25,930 bases of DNA from a virus, in IMG/VR virus record IMGVR_UViG_3300020204_000333, positions 1-25,930 of that record. One strand, given 5' to 3'. The stretch's first letter is position 1. Every line of letters starts with the position of its first letter. Position numbers and translations under genes: made by a program. This document shows, in pieces, positions 1 through 6,513 of the stretch. The notes under the pieces were generated by a model that was not told where the DNA came from, made no database searches, and worked only from the letters and a program-made list of their open reading frames with translations.

Positions 1-2
1 CT

Positions 3-602
3 GGTAAGGAACTTGCACGTAAGCAGAAGCGTAAACTGACTTATGTGTCTAATGTCTATGTGGTGAAGGATCCTGCAAACCCTGCCAACGAAGGTAGAGT
101 GTTCCTGTTTAAGTATGGTAAGAAGATTTTTGATAAACTGACTGCCGCAATGCAACCAGAGTTTGAAGATGAAGAAGCGATTGATCCGTTTGACTTCTGG
201 CAGGGTGCCAACTTCAAACTGAAGGCAAAGAACGTCGCTGGTTATCGCAACTATGACTCCAGTGAATTTGCAAAATCTGCTCCTCTTCTGGACGATGATG
301 ATGCAATGGAAGCAGTGTGGAAGAAGCAGTTCTCTCTTGCCGAACTGACTGCTGCTGACCAGTTCAAGACCTATGATGAACTGAAAAAGCGTCTAGACTA
401 TGTTCTGGGTAGTAAAGGCACTCCTCGTTATCAAGACCCTGAAGAGTTTGATGAGGATAACACTCGTGGTTCTGTGAAAGAACTTGATGAAGACCTCCGC
501 ACTGAACTCAACAATCTTCAACCTGCCCGTCGTGCTGCGGCACCTGTGGAGGAGGAGGATGATGATGCACTGTCCTACTTCGCCCGTCTTGCCGAAGACT
601 GA
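3..602 (+). CDS. 32: gp32 single-stranded DNA-binding protein, 3' part
   Basis: This is the C-terminal 199 residues of a T4-type gp32, which coats single-stranded DNA in replication, recombination and repair. The frame is open to the left edge, so the true start and the N-terminal cooperativity and zinc-binding region lie outside the window. An internal GTG at 45 is not the start, because the reading frame continues upstream (GKELARKQKRKL...). Visible family features are the OB-core stretch with VYVVKDPANPANEG, FKYGKKIFDKL and DPFDFWQGANFKLKAKN, and a strongly acidic tail (EEEDDDALSYFARLAED), the region used by gp32 to contact replication partners. Codon choice (many CTG, CGT and GAC codons) differs from the AT-rich structural genes to its right. 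It is followed at once by a hairpin terminator and faces the convergent gp53 operon. Identity is very likely. Confidence 0.93.
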   Translation, partial: GKELARKQKRKLTYVSNVYVVKDPANPANEGRVFLFKYGKKIFDKLTAAMQPEFEDEEAIDPFDFWQGANFKLKAKNVAGYRNYDSSEFAKSAPLLDDDDAMEAVWKKQFSLAELTAADQFKTYDELKKRLDYVLGSKGTPRYQDPEEFDEDNTRGSVKELDEDLRTELNNLQPARRAAAPVEEEDDDALSYFARLAED

Positions 603-608
603 TAAACT

Positions 609-634
609 GGGGGCATCTGCCCCCTTCATCTTTT
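609..634 (+). terminator. Rho-independent-like terminator after gp32
   Basis: A GGGGGC/GCCCCC six-base-pair stem with an ATCT loop (609-624) is followed by a T-rich stretch ending in TTTT (625-634). It starts 7 bases after the gp32 stop and lies between convergent genes. Read leftward, the hairpin lacks a T-run, so it should stop gp32 transcripts rather than those of the opposing operon. Confidence 0.8.
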
Positions 635-1283
635 ATAGAATAGTATTTCTTGTATTTTCTGTTCGTATCAATCTATCATCTACAAATTGAGAAGATTCGC
701 CATATGTCATAATGCTTCTTGTATCATTGATAAAAGTTTGAATATATGTCCTTTGTAGAACAAATATTGATCTTTTCTTATCATTGAGTCTTGTTTCATA
801 TTCATAATTTGTAACCCCAATAACAGGATATAATATTTCCAAGGGACTCTCTGGATTTCGGATTGAAAAATTAGAATCCACTACTTGTCCAGCGGGCATT
901 ATCAAACGATTCTTTGAATCTTCTACTCTTTTTGTTTCATAATGATGAACGCTGTTAAGTCTTAATTCACCATATTTTTCTAGTGAATATTGATATAATT
1001 CTTCACTTGAAAGTGGCCATTGATTTCTTACATTTGTAATATTTGCAATAGTCAATACAATCCAATCATACCCAGGATTGTCATATAATTCAAAAGCAAC
1101 AGTATCAGGTCTTGCTCCTTGAGGAATGTCGTATTTTTGAAAGAGAGTAAACACATTTTGTAGATCATCGCGTAGTTTGACTCTACGAAAAACATTTTTT
1201 ACTCTTACATAATCATCCGAAGATATTCTATTTGATAGTGGTGATTGATACTCAATATCTGGAAGCTCTCTGAAGTAACTCAT
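633..1283 (-). CDS. 53: gp53 baseplate wedge protein
   Basis: The 216-residue product resembles T4 gp53, the protein that joins neighbouring baseplate wedges around the central hub. T4 gp53 is about 196 residues, so the length fits. Recognisable stretches are the N-terminus MSYFRELPDIEYQSPL, GARPDTVAFELYDNPGYDWIVLTIANITN near the middle, and a C-terminal half (about 120-190) that in T4 forms a LysM-like fold. It is the last gene of the leftward operon. Its ATG overlaps the gp48 stop codon by one base (TAATG), indicating translational coupling. Its stop lies at the foot of the gp32 terminator. Confidence 0.85.
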   Translation of the reverse strand: MSYFRELPDIEYQSPLSNRISSDDYVRVKNVFRRVKLRDDLQNVFTLFQKYDIPQGARPDTVAFELYDNPGYDWIVLTIANITNVRNQWPLSSEELYQYSLEKYGELRLNSVHHYETKRVEDSKNRLIMPAGQVVDSNFSIRNPESPLEILYPVIGVTNYEYETRLNDKKRSIFVLQRTYIQTFINDTRSIMTYGESSQFVDDRLIRTENTRNTIL

Positions 1284-2290
1284 TAGTATCCTGTTCCTAG
1301 TTTACCTTCTTCAGTATCATAATCTTCAGCATAAATTGGTGTTAGTTCTTGGAATCCTAGACCTAATTTTAGGTGTACTGGAGTTCCATCAGAATAAGTT
1401 GCATAAGTCCCAGATCCAGTAAAATCAACTGACATCGATGTTAAGGCACATATCTTAAATCTGTTTAGATATGGATGATTTATTTTGCCGCTTTTGTATT
1501 CTAATCTGAAAACGCTTGGAGACTTGATAAAAATTCCTTGACCAGCTCCTTGACCACCTTTTCTCCCAGACATTTGTTTTTTGAATACTCTAATTATATT
1601 TTTAATTTCATCAGACTCTTTTTTGTTTCTTGGAGTCAAATCATATCCAAGGGAAAATGGTTCTCTTAAACTTACACCTTGAAAAAGTAATTCAATATTT
1701 TGATTGAATACTGCACCAGTGGTTCTACCAAGAACTCCAGCACCACCTGATTCGTTGCCAAATAGTCCACTGACTGCTTTTTGTGCTAACACTGCCTGAC
1801 CTGCTTTTTGTGCAAGACTACTACCAGTTAGAGCCGCTGCTGCCTGACCAGCAACTTCTTTCAAACCACTCAAACCTCCCCCTTCAATTATCGTTCCAGC
1901 AGCACCAAGAGCCGCAACTTCAAGTGGACCCATGGTGTCTCCATTCCAAGAAGTTGAATTTGATGATGATACTGATTGTGGGATTGGTAAGAGGATTATA
2001 ACTTTAGTTTTACTGTTTCCATATTGAGTATCTGCAGTTGGCTGTACAAAACCTGATGCAAATCCAGGTGGCTTATAATCCATTATACTAATTTTCAGAT
2101 AGTCATCATTGTCTAACAGTTTCTTGTATGGATATCTATAACTTTCAATCTTATTACTTGGTTTCTTTTTGTTAGGGGCATTGGCGGACTTGGAATCTGA
2201 ACCAACTGGTGATTGTATGACATTGCCCTTTTTGTCTGTGACAACAATATTGGCCTCATCTGGTGGAAGTAGTCCTGGTGGGAAGCTCAT
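1283..2290 (-). CDS. 48: gp48 baseplate tail-tube cap protein
   Basis: The 335-residue protein resembles T4 gp48, which sits on the hub and starts the tail tube together with gp54. The first ~60 residues are polar and probably flexible. Residues about 110-185 are Gly/Ala-rich. The second half carries the tube-like fold: FSLGYDLTPRNKKESDEIKNI, a PSVFRLEYKSG stretch, NHPYLNRFKICALTSM, and a conserved end (PVHLKLGLGFQELTPIYAED). Its length is close to T4 gp48 (364 residues). It lies between a small unrecognised gene and gp53 in the leftward operon, and its stop overlaps the gp53 start. The Shine-Dalgarno is weak (AAAGAT just before the ATG). Confidence 0.85.
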   Translation of the reverse strand: MSFPPGLLPPDEANIVVTDKKGNVIQSPVGSDSKSANAPNKKKPSNKIESYRYPYKKLLDNDDYLKISIMDYKPPGFASGFVQPTADTQYGNSKTKVIILLPIPQSVSSSNSTSWNGDTMGPLEVAALGAAGTIIEGGGLSGLKEVAGQAAAALTGSSLAQKAGQAVLAQKAVSGLFGNESGGAGVLGRTTGAVFNQNIELLFQGVSLREPFSLGYDLTPRNKKESDEIKNIIRVFKKQMSGRKGGQGAGQGIFIKSPSVFRLEYKSGKINHPYLNRFKICALTSMSVDFTGSGTYATYSDGTPVHLKLGLGFQELTPIYAEDYDTEEGKLGTGY

Positions 2291-2299
2291 TTATCTTTT

Positions 2300-2725
2300 T
2301 TAATTATTTATCTTGATTTTTGCATATGGAATAGTTCTCATATCTTTTATTTCTTCTAATCTAATTTTATATAATTCACCGTTGATTTCATCCCATGTAT
2401 ACTGTCTTATCCCTTCCCAATGAAAATTAATTCCTCTAAATCCCCAAGAAAATATATCAGTTATTGCCACTAGGGGATATTCATCATAAAATATCCCTGG
2501 TGTCTTTGGATTATAAAAAAAAGTATAATATTGTCCAATAGAAGATGGTCTAGATTCAGTTTCTGTTAATGCCTCAATTATTTCCTGCATCAAATCATCA
2601 GGATCTTCATTTCCTATCAAGTTCTCTACAATATCACGAATACGATTATTATCAGTATCTGATATTGTTTTTTTACCTTTCTCTTGATTCTCTGATTGCC
2701 TTTGTTTTAGAGTTTTTCTTGGCAT
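2300..2725 (-). CDS. Conserved-looking small protein of the baseplate operon, function unknown
   Basis: I cannot name this 141-residue protein. The first ~55 residues are charged (MPRKTLKQRQSENQEKGKK..., then an acidic helix with NEDPDDLMQEIIEAL). The rest is aromatic and compact: YYTFFYNPKTPGIFYDEYP, VAITDIFSWGFRGINFHW, RQYTWDEINGELYKI and a final RTIPYAKIKINN. The high aromatic content suggests a folded domain, and I have an impression of similar small proteins in T4-like phages of marine cyanobacteria. It sits between gp4 (one-base gap) and gp48 (nine-base gap), so it is co-transcribed with virion genes and may be a structural or assembly factor. No catalytic motif, signal peptide or membrane segment is visible. 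Confidence 0.7.
   Translation of the reverse strand: MPRKTLKQRQSENQEKGKKTISDTDNNRIRDIVENLIGNEDPDDLMQEIIEALTETESRPSSIGQYYTFFYNPKTPGIFYDEYPLVAITDIFSWGFRGINFHWEGIRQYTWDEINGELYKIRLEEIKDMRTIPYAKIKINN
2305..2311 (-). promoter_or_regulatory. Possible late promoter motif ATAAATA before gp48
   Basis: The minus strand reads ATAAATA at the very end of the upstream gene. A start about 6-7 bases after the motif would leave a leader of only about 8 bases before the gp48 ATG. The motif is AT-rich and could be chance or part of the coding sequence, so confidence is low. Confidence 0.3.
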
Positions 2726-2726
2726 T

Positions 2727-3161
2727 TCAGACTCCTAAATCTTCTTCCGTAAGAACCTTGAATGTCCATTGGCGGTCTTCACAATATTCTGTCGCTGCTT
2801 TCCATTTTGCCTGATTTTTTGCATATTCTACGACTTCGTAGACATATCCTTTTGTTTTTTTAGTTTGAACTTTTGGTTCTATTGTTTGTTTCTTAGGTTT
2901 GATCTCAATTAGATATTTTTTAATTTGTCCATTACTCTCCTTAACTTTGATGTAAAAATCGGGGAAGTATCTGTGTATTTTATTATCTAAAGGAGAGCGA
3001 TAGGGCAATACAATTTCCTCACTTCCCCATTCTAGAATATTGGTATTTTTATCACAATATACCATAAATTTTCTTTCCCATAATGAACGATAGATAATAT
3101 TACGGGAATTGCCTTTATATTTTTCAGGATACGAGGGTTGAAATTTTCCTTTATATGACAT
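2727..3161 (-). CDS. 4: gp4 head-completion protein (PD-(D/E)XK nuclease fold)
   Basis: The 144-residue protein matches T4 gp4 (gp50/65), which prepares the filled head for tail attachment. The N-terminus has the family pattern KYKGNSRNIIYRSLWERKFM with an invariant-type Glu29. It is followed by EWGSEEIVLPY, then RYFPDFYI (Asp68), then LIEIKPKKQ (Glu86, Lys88). Together these give the E...PD...ExK pattern of a TnsA-like restriction-endonuclease fold, so the active-site residues appear intact. It is the first gene of the leftward operon, and its ATG is seven bases from the mirrored promoter region, which offers only a weak ribosome site. Length is typical for the family. Confidence 0.88.
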   Translation of the reverse strand: MSYKGKFQPSYPEKYKGNSRNIIYRSLWERKFMVYCDKNTNILEWGSEEIVLPYRSPLDNKIHRYFPDFYIKVKESNGQIKKYLIEIKPKKQTIEPKVQTKKTKGYVYEVVEYAKNQAKWKAATEYCEDRQWTFKVLTEEDLGV

Positions 3162-3168
3162 CTAAATA
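3162..3168 (+). promoter_or_regulatory. Late promoter box CTAAATA for the rightward operon
   Basis: CTAAATA resembles the T4 late box TATAAATA and the CTAAATA version reported for cyanophages. With the usual spacing, transcription would start near 3175, giving a leader of about 28 bases before the GTG at 3203. AAGG at 3191-3194 can serve as the ribosome site. Confidence 0.65.
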
Positions 3169-3194
3169 CTTTATAACATAAGACTCGTATAAGG

Positions 3195-3201
3195 TATTTA
3201 G
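3195..3201 (-). promoter_or_regulatory. Late promoter box CTAAATA for the leftward operon
   Basis: The minus strand reads CTAAATA here, the exact mirror of the box at 3162-3168. The expected start near 3188 would give a leader of about 27 bases for gp4, and the first bases of the two divergent transcripts would overlap. Confidence 0.65.
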
Positions 3202-3202
3202 A

Positions 3203-3949
3203 GTGTCAGTATCAAGACCAAGGAAAATATCTGATATAAAACCACTATTTACAAAACTAGCACAAACTTCCCATTATGAAGTTAAGTTTGGTAGTCTTCC
3301 CCCTCAACTAAGACGTTATTTGGGGAATAAGGGAGTAAACTCAAGGTTTATTGCTGAAGACTCTGGATTATTATGTTCTTCTGCATCGTTACCAACTGCA
3401 TCCTTAGCAAATGCAGATGTAACAGGGGCATATACAGGAATGACAGAACATTTTGCACATACTAAACAGTATCAGCAAATTTCTTTAGAATTTTATGTCG
3501 ATAGTGATTATAAAAATCTGATATTTTTTGAAAGTTGGATGGAATTTATTTCTAGTGGTTCTACCAATCCTCAGAGATTGAAGGGTGAACAGGGTGGAAT
3601 AAATACTCAACTTGATAATTATTTTTCAAGAATGCAATATCCAGATTTTTATAAAGCAAATAGTGTAAAAATTATTAAATTTGAAAGAGATTACAAAAGA
3701 AATATCGAATATAATTTTAGAGGGTTATATCCAATTCTGATGAATAGTCCAAGTGTCAGTTATGGTCCATCAGATCTATTGAAAGTTAATGTAACTTTCT
3801 ATTATGATAGATATATCGCTGGACGGAGTTCAAGCATTAGTTCTATATTGGGGAATGATAATAATAATGTACCTGGATTGACACGATCAGTGGCAGAAGC
3901 ACAAGGTCTGTTAGATATTGCTAGTGTTATTCCTGGATTACTCCCATAA
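3203..3949 (+). CDS. gp54-like baseplate tail-tube initiator (tail-tube fold)
   Basis: The 248-residue protein has the layout of a tail-tube-fold protein and best fits T4 gp54, which starts tube polymerisation on gp48. Visible parts are an N-terminal strand (SHYEVKFGSLP), a long loop ending SGLLCSSASLPTASLAN, then EHFAHTKQYQQISLEFYVDSDYKN, the helix LIFFESWMEFI, and a closing sheet (YNFRGLYPILMNSPSVSYGP, LLKVNVTFYYDRYIAG). These parallel the Met-Pro, FRMDSE and DVTFAYR parts of T4 gp54. A Ser/Asn-rich linker and hydrophobic tail follow. It is shorter than T4 gp54 (about 320). The GTG start at 3203 is chosen because an in-frame stop lies at 3179, no ATG follows nearby, and AAGG sits eight bases upstream. 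A gp19-like paralogue is the alternative. Confidence 0.68.
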   Translation: MSVSRPRKISDIKPLFTKLAQTSHYEVKFGSLPPQLRRYLGNKGVNSRFIAEDSGLLCSSASLPTASLANADVTGAYTGMTEHFAHTKQYQQISLEFYVDSDYKNLIFFESWMEFISSGSTNPQRLKGEQGGINTQLDNYFSRMQYPDFYKANSVKIIKFERDYKRNIEYNFRGLYPILMNSPSVSYGPSDLLKVNVTFYYDRYIAGRSSSISSILGNDNNNVPGLTRSVAEAQGLLDIASVIPGLLP

Positions 3950-3952
3950 ATA
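3946..3952 (+). promoter_or_regulatory. Late promoter box ATAAATA before gp26
   Basis: ATAAATA overlaps the stop codon of the previous gene. A start near 3959 would give a leader of about 25 bases before the gp26 ATG at 3984, with a weak AGG ribosome site at 3977-3979. Confidence 0.5.
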
Positions 3953-3983
3953 ATTTTACTGACTAACTAATTTATAGGTTATT

Positions 3984-4703
3984 ATGCCATTACCAAAGAT
4001 TGCGACTCCCACATTTGAGTTGGAAATACCTTCAATTAAAAAAACAATCAAGTATCGTCCTTTTCTTGTAAAGGAAGAAAAAATCTTAATTCTTGCAATG
4101 GAAAGTGAAGATCCAAAACAGATTGCAGAAGCAGTAAAAACTGTAATTTCAAACTGTATCCTCACAAAGGGAATCAAAGTTGCAGACCTGGCAACCTTTG
4201 ATATTGAATATATGTTCCTTAATATTAGGGGAAAGTCTGTTGGAGAAAATATTGATGTTCTAATTACTTGTCCAGATGATAATCAAACTCGGGTTCCTGT
4301 GAGCATTGATATTGATGATATTAATATAACCTATAATGAGGAGCACACAAGAGATATTAAATTAGATAGTGATTATACTTTGAGAATGAAATATCCATCA
4401 ATGCAAGAGTTTATTAAGAATAATTTTTCACAAACTACGGGCGTAAGTGTTGATGACACTTTTGATATGATTACATCATGTATTGAGCAAGTTTATTCTG
4501 AAGAAGAGTCTTGGGCGGCATCGGATGTAACAAAGAAAGAACTTTTAGAATTCGTTGAACAATTTACTTCTAAACAATTCAAAGATATTGAAAAGTTTTT
4601 TGATACAATGCCTAAACTTTCCCATATCGTTAAACTTAAGAATCCAAATACTCAGGTTGAAAGTGAGGTTGTCTTAGAGGGGTTAACAAGTTTTTTCGCC
4701 TAG
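3984..4703 (+). CDS. 26: gp26 baseplate hub / tail assembly chaperone
   Basis: The 239-residue protein matches the T4_baseplate family (T4 gp26). In T4, gp26 is needed for hub assembly and works with gp28, gp51 and the tape measure. Diagnostic stretches are MPLPKIATPTFELEIPS at the start, KTIKYRPFLVKEEKILILAM, DPKQIAEAVKTVISNC and FDIEYMFLNIRGKSVGENI. The C-terminal half is acidic and helical (MQEFIKNNF, DDTFDMITSCIEQVYSE). It starts 34 bases after the gp54-like gene. Its last codons form a slippery heptamer (4691-4697) just before the TAG, so some ribosomes probably enter the -1 frame and add the gp51-like segment. It lies directly upstream of the tape-measure candidate, the usual position of tail chaperone genes. 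Confidence 0.88.
   Translation: MPLPKIATPTFELEIPSIKKTIKYRPFLVKEEKILILAMESEDPKQIAEAVKTVISNCILTKGIKVADLATFDIEYMFLNIRGKSVGENIDVLITCPDDNQTRVPVSIDIDDINITYNEEHTRDIKLDSDYTLRMKYPSMQEFIKNNFSQTTGVSVDDTFDMITSCIEQVYSEEESWAASDVTKKELLEFVEQFTSKQFKDIEKFFDTMPKLSHIVKLKNPNTQVESEVVLEGLTSFFA
4691..4697 (+). promoter_or_regulatory. Slippery heptamer T TTT TTC for -1 frameshifting
   Basis: In the gp26 frame the bases read AG-T TTT TTC GCC TAG, a canonical X XXY YYZ slip site two codons before the stop. After a -1 slip the frame reads TTT TTT CGC CTA GCG ATG TCG and runs into the gp51-like ORF. Two possible stimulators follow: a short GCG/CGC stem at 4703-4712, and a six-base-pair ATGAGG/CCTCAT hairpin at 4713-4730. 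The second is farther away than typical stimulators. Confidence 0.72.
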
Positions 4704-4705
4704 CG

Positions 4706-4879
4706 ATGTCGCATGAGGATCTTGCCTCATATTATAAGATTAATTTTGCCCTCATGCAGCATCATAAATATAGCTTGACAGAACTAGAAAATATGATGCC
4801 TTGGGAAAGAGAAGTTTATCTCTCTCTTCTTGAACAGTATATCGAAGAAGAAAATCTAAAGAACAGTAAAAATGGCTGA
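4706..4879 (+). CDS. gp51-like small baseplate hub assembly protein (-1 frame partner of gp26)
   Basis: The 57-residue ORF reads MSHEDLASYYKINFALMQHH, then KYSLTELENMMPWEREVYLS, then a charged end (LLEQYIEEENLKNSKNG). The LTELENMMPWEREVY part resembles the short gp51-type hub-assembly segments of T4-like phages. It begins three bases after the gp26 stop in the -1 frame, and its stop overlaps the next gene's start by eight bases. No Shine-Dalgarno precedes the ATG; the nearest purine run, GAGGGG, is about 24 bases away. Independent initiation therefore looks poor, and expression as a gp26 fusion is more plausible. Re-initiation after the TAG remains possible. Only part of T4 gp51 (about 249 residues) is represented. 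Confidence 0.75.
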   Translation: MSHEDLASYYKINFALMQHHKYSLTELENMMPWEREVYLSLLEQYIEEENLKNSKNG

Positions 4880-6512
4880 GGCAGCAAACAATATTGTCCC
4901 TCTAACTGGATCTCCTTTATCAAGAGGGTCCAGAGAAAATATTAGCGCCAATATAACCGCATTCAATTCATTTATCAACGAACAGAAAAATCTTAATGCA
5001 CAAAAGACCCGTGCAGATGATTATCAAAATGTTCTGATTCAAGGCGGTCAAACTTCTGTTACTTCTCTTCAGAATCAACTTGAAGGGATTTCAAGAGAAC
5101 TTTCTTCATTATCACAAAACGTCAATACAATTTCTCAAACTGTTCAGCAACAGTCATCAGCAGAACAACTGAGACTTAATGCAGAACGAGAAAATCAAAA
5201 AAGACTTTCAGAAAGAAGAATTGCCATTGGTAAAGAGGGTGAATTAGAGCAAAGAATCGAAAATTCTTTGTCATCACCTGTTTTAGCGGTTCAGAATAAA
5301 GTTGGTAGCCTTTTTAGCAGAGTTGAGTCTGCATTTACAACTTTATTTTTAGGATGGCTTGGCAACTCAGTTATTAATTATCTTAAGGCACAAGCTGAGG
5401 GAGATGTTCAAAAACTAGGAGAAATTAAGAGAAAAATAGTTGGTGGATTAGTGATAGGGGTAGGTGCATTAGTTGCTGTAAAGACTGGACTTGGAATGGT
5501 TGGCAAAGCAATTAGTGCAGTTACGTCTGGTGTTGCAAGCCTTCTTTCAAAATTAGTTACTGCTCCTTTCAGATTGCTTGGTTCAGGAATAAGAGCATTA
5601 TCACCAGGAGGAGCAAAACCACCTGGAAAACCAGGAGGGCAACCTGGAGGTGGTCCTGGAGTTGGTAAATTTGTAACATTTTTAAGTTCTTTGATGAATT
5701 TTAGAAATGGTGAGATGGCTGATGGAATCTTGAGTGCCATGGCTCTTGCAGCTAAAGCTCCAGGAGCTATAGGTGCAATTGGAAAAATTGCTGGGATGGC
5801 ATTCACTGTAGACGAAATTGCCGAGGCACTTGGATCAAATATCTTTGGCAATGATAAAAGAAATAAACTGGTTCAAGAAATTGCTGAGGGAGCTACTAAA
5901 GATAAGGCAAAACCAGCACCAACATCTGTTGCAAGTCCACCTCCAGCTGCTAAGCAGTCATCCCCCCCTCCAGCAGAGGTAACTCCACAAACACCCATGG
6001 CTTCCCTTCCTGATTTGGTGGATTCTGGTTCAGGAGCTGTAAATGATACTCCAGAGGGGGCAGAACCACAAGCACAGGTGTCTCCATCTACATCGATGAC
6101 ACCACAATCATCTGACTTAATGGTAAATCCAGGTAGCACCACTACTCAACCTGGTGCCAGTGAGACTGGAAGGATCGATACTGATTCATCTCAACCTACT
6201 ATATCACAGGAGCAACGATCCTCAGAACCTGCCCTCACTAATGAATCTGATAAAACTAAACCAACAACTACTCCAGCTGCTCAAATCACTGCACCTCCAA
6301 AGGATACAAATAAAGTCACTGCCCTACCAGAAGTTCAACCAAATGTTGTGATTGCGTCCGATACGACTTCTGGTGCGATGGTTGATCAAGGAAGTCAAAG
6401 TTCTTCACAATCTAGACCAGCACCAAATCCTGATACTCCTTCAATATCATCATCTAATCCCGATAATTTTTATGTTCTATATTCTCAATTGAATTATAAT
6501 ATAGTGATGTAA
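4872..6512 (+). CDS. Tape-measure candidate / hydrophobic tail protein
   Basis: I do not recognise this 546-residue protein by name. Its layout suggests a tail tape measure or another tube-interior protein. Residues about 30-130 are a polar heptad-like helical region (LQNQLEGISRELSSLSQNVN, ENQKRLSERR). Residues about 150-245 are hydrophobic (LFLGWLGNSVINYL; a Gly/Ala/Val segment from about 190). A Gly-Pro linker (KPPGKPGGQPGGGPG) and a further Ala-rich helix region follow. Residues about 343-530 are Pro/Ser/Thr/Gln-rich and probably disordered. It follows gp26/gp51-like, as a tape measure follows its chaperones, and it resembles the next two genes in having an N-terminal polar helix followed by an LxGWL-type hydrophobic stretch. 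The length is near that of T4 gp29 (590). The disordered tail makes a pure ruler role uncertain. Confidence 0.6.
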   Translation: MAEAANNIVPLTGSPLSRGSRENISANITAFNSFINEQKNLNAQKTRADDYQNVLIQGGQTSVTSLQNQLEGISRELSSLSQNVNTISQTVQQQSSAEQLRLNAERENQKRLSERRIAIGKEGELEQRIENSLSSPVLAVQNKVGSLFSRVESAFTTLFLGWLGNSVINYLKAQAEGDVQKLGEIKRKIVGGLVIGVGALVAVKTGLGMVGKAISAVTSGVASLLSKLVTAPFRLLGSGIRALSPGGAKPPGKPGGQPGGGPGVGKFVTFLSSLMNFRNGEMADGILSAMALAAKAPGAIGAIGKIAGMAFTVDEIAEALGSNIFGNDKRNKLVQEIAEGATKDKAKPAPTSVASPPPAAKQSSPPPAEVTPQTPMASLPDLVDSGSGAVNDTPEGAEPQAQVSPSTSMTPQSSDLMVNPGSTTTQPGASETGRIDTDSSQPTISQEQRSSEPALTNESDKTKPTTTPAAQITAPPKDTNKVTALPEVQPNVVIASDTTSGAMVDQGSQSSSQSRPAPNPDTPSISSSNPDNFYVLYSQLNYNIVM

Positions 6513-6513
6513 A

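Larger units (their letters stand above)
3161..3202. repeat. Inverted repeat of facing late-promoter boxes
   Basis: TCTAAATAC at 3161-3169 and GTATTTAGA at 3194-3202 are perfect inverted copies separated by 24 bases. Each arm contains the late-type box CTAAATA on its own strand. The repeat fills the whole gap between the divergent gp4 and gp54-like genes. Confidence 0.75.
3984..4879 (+). other. Predicted gp26-gp51 fusion made by -1 frameshift
   Basis: If ribosomes slip at 4691-4697, gp26 residues 1-238 continue as R-L-A-M-S-H-E-D... for 60 more residues and end at the TGA at 4877-4879, giving a product of about 298 residues. This is the same design as the lambda tail chaperones G and G-T, where a minor frameshifted form carries an extra C-terminal domain next to the tape-measure gene. 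The heptamer and the frame relation are seen directly; the existence of the product is inferred. Confidence 0.65.

Noticed and set aside
45-47. GTG as the start codon of the first gene
   Set aside because: The reading frame continues to the left edge with gp32-like residues, so the GTG is an internal valine codon.
484-690. Plus-strand open frame of 68 codons running from gp32 past its stop
   Set aside because: It overlaps gp32 out of frame, crosses the terminator and has no ribosome site or recognisable sequence.
5408-6142. Two minus-strand open frames under the tape-measure candidate
   Set aside because: Pro/Ala- and Gly/Ser-rich antisense of Gly/Ala- and Pro/Ser/Thr-rich coding sequence; no supporting signals.
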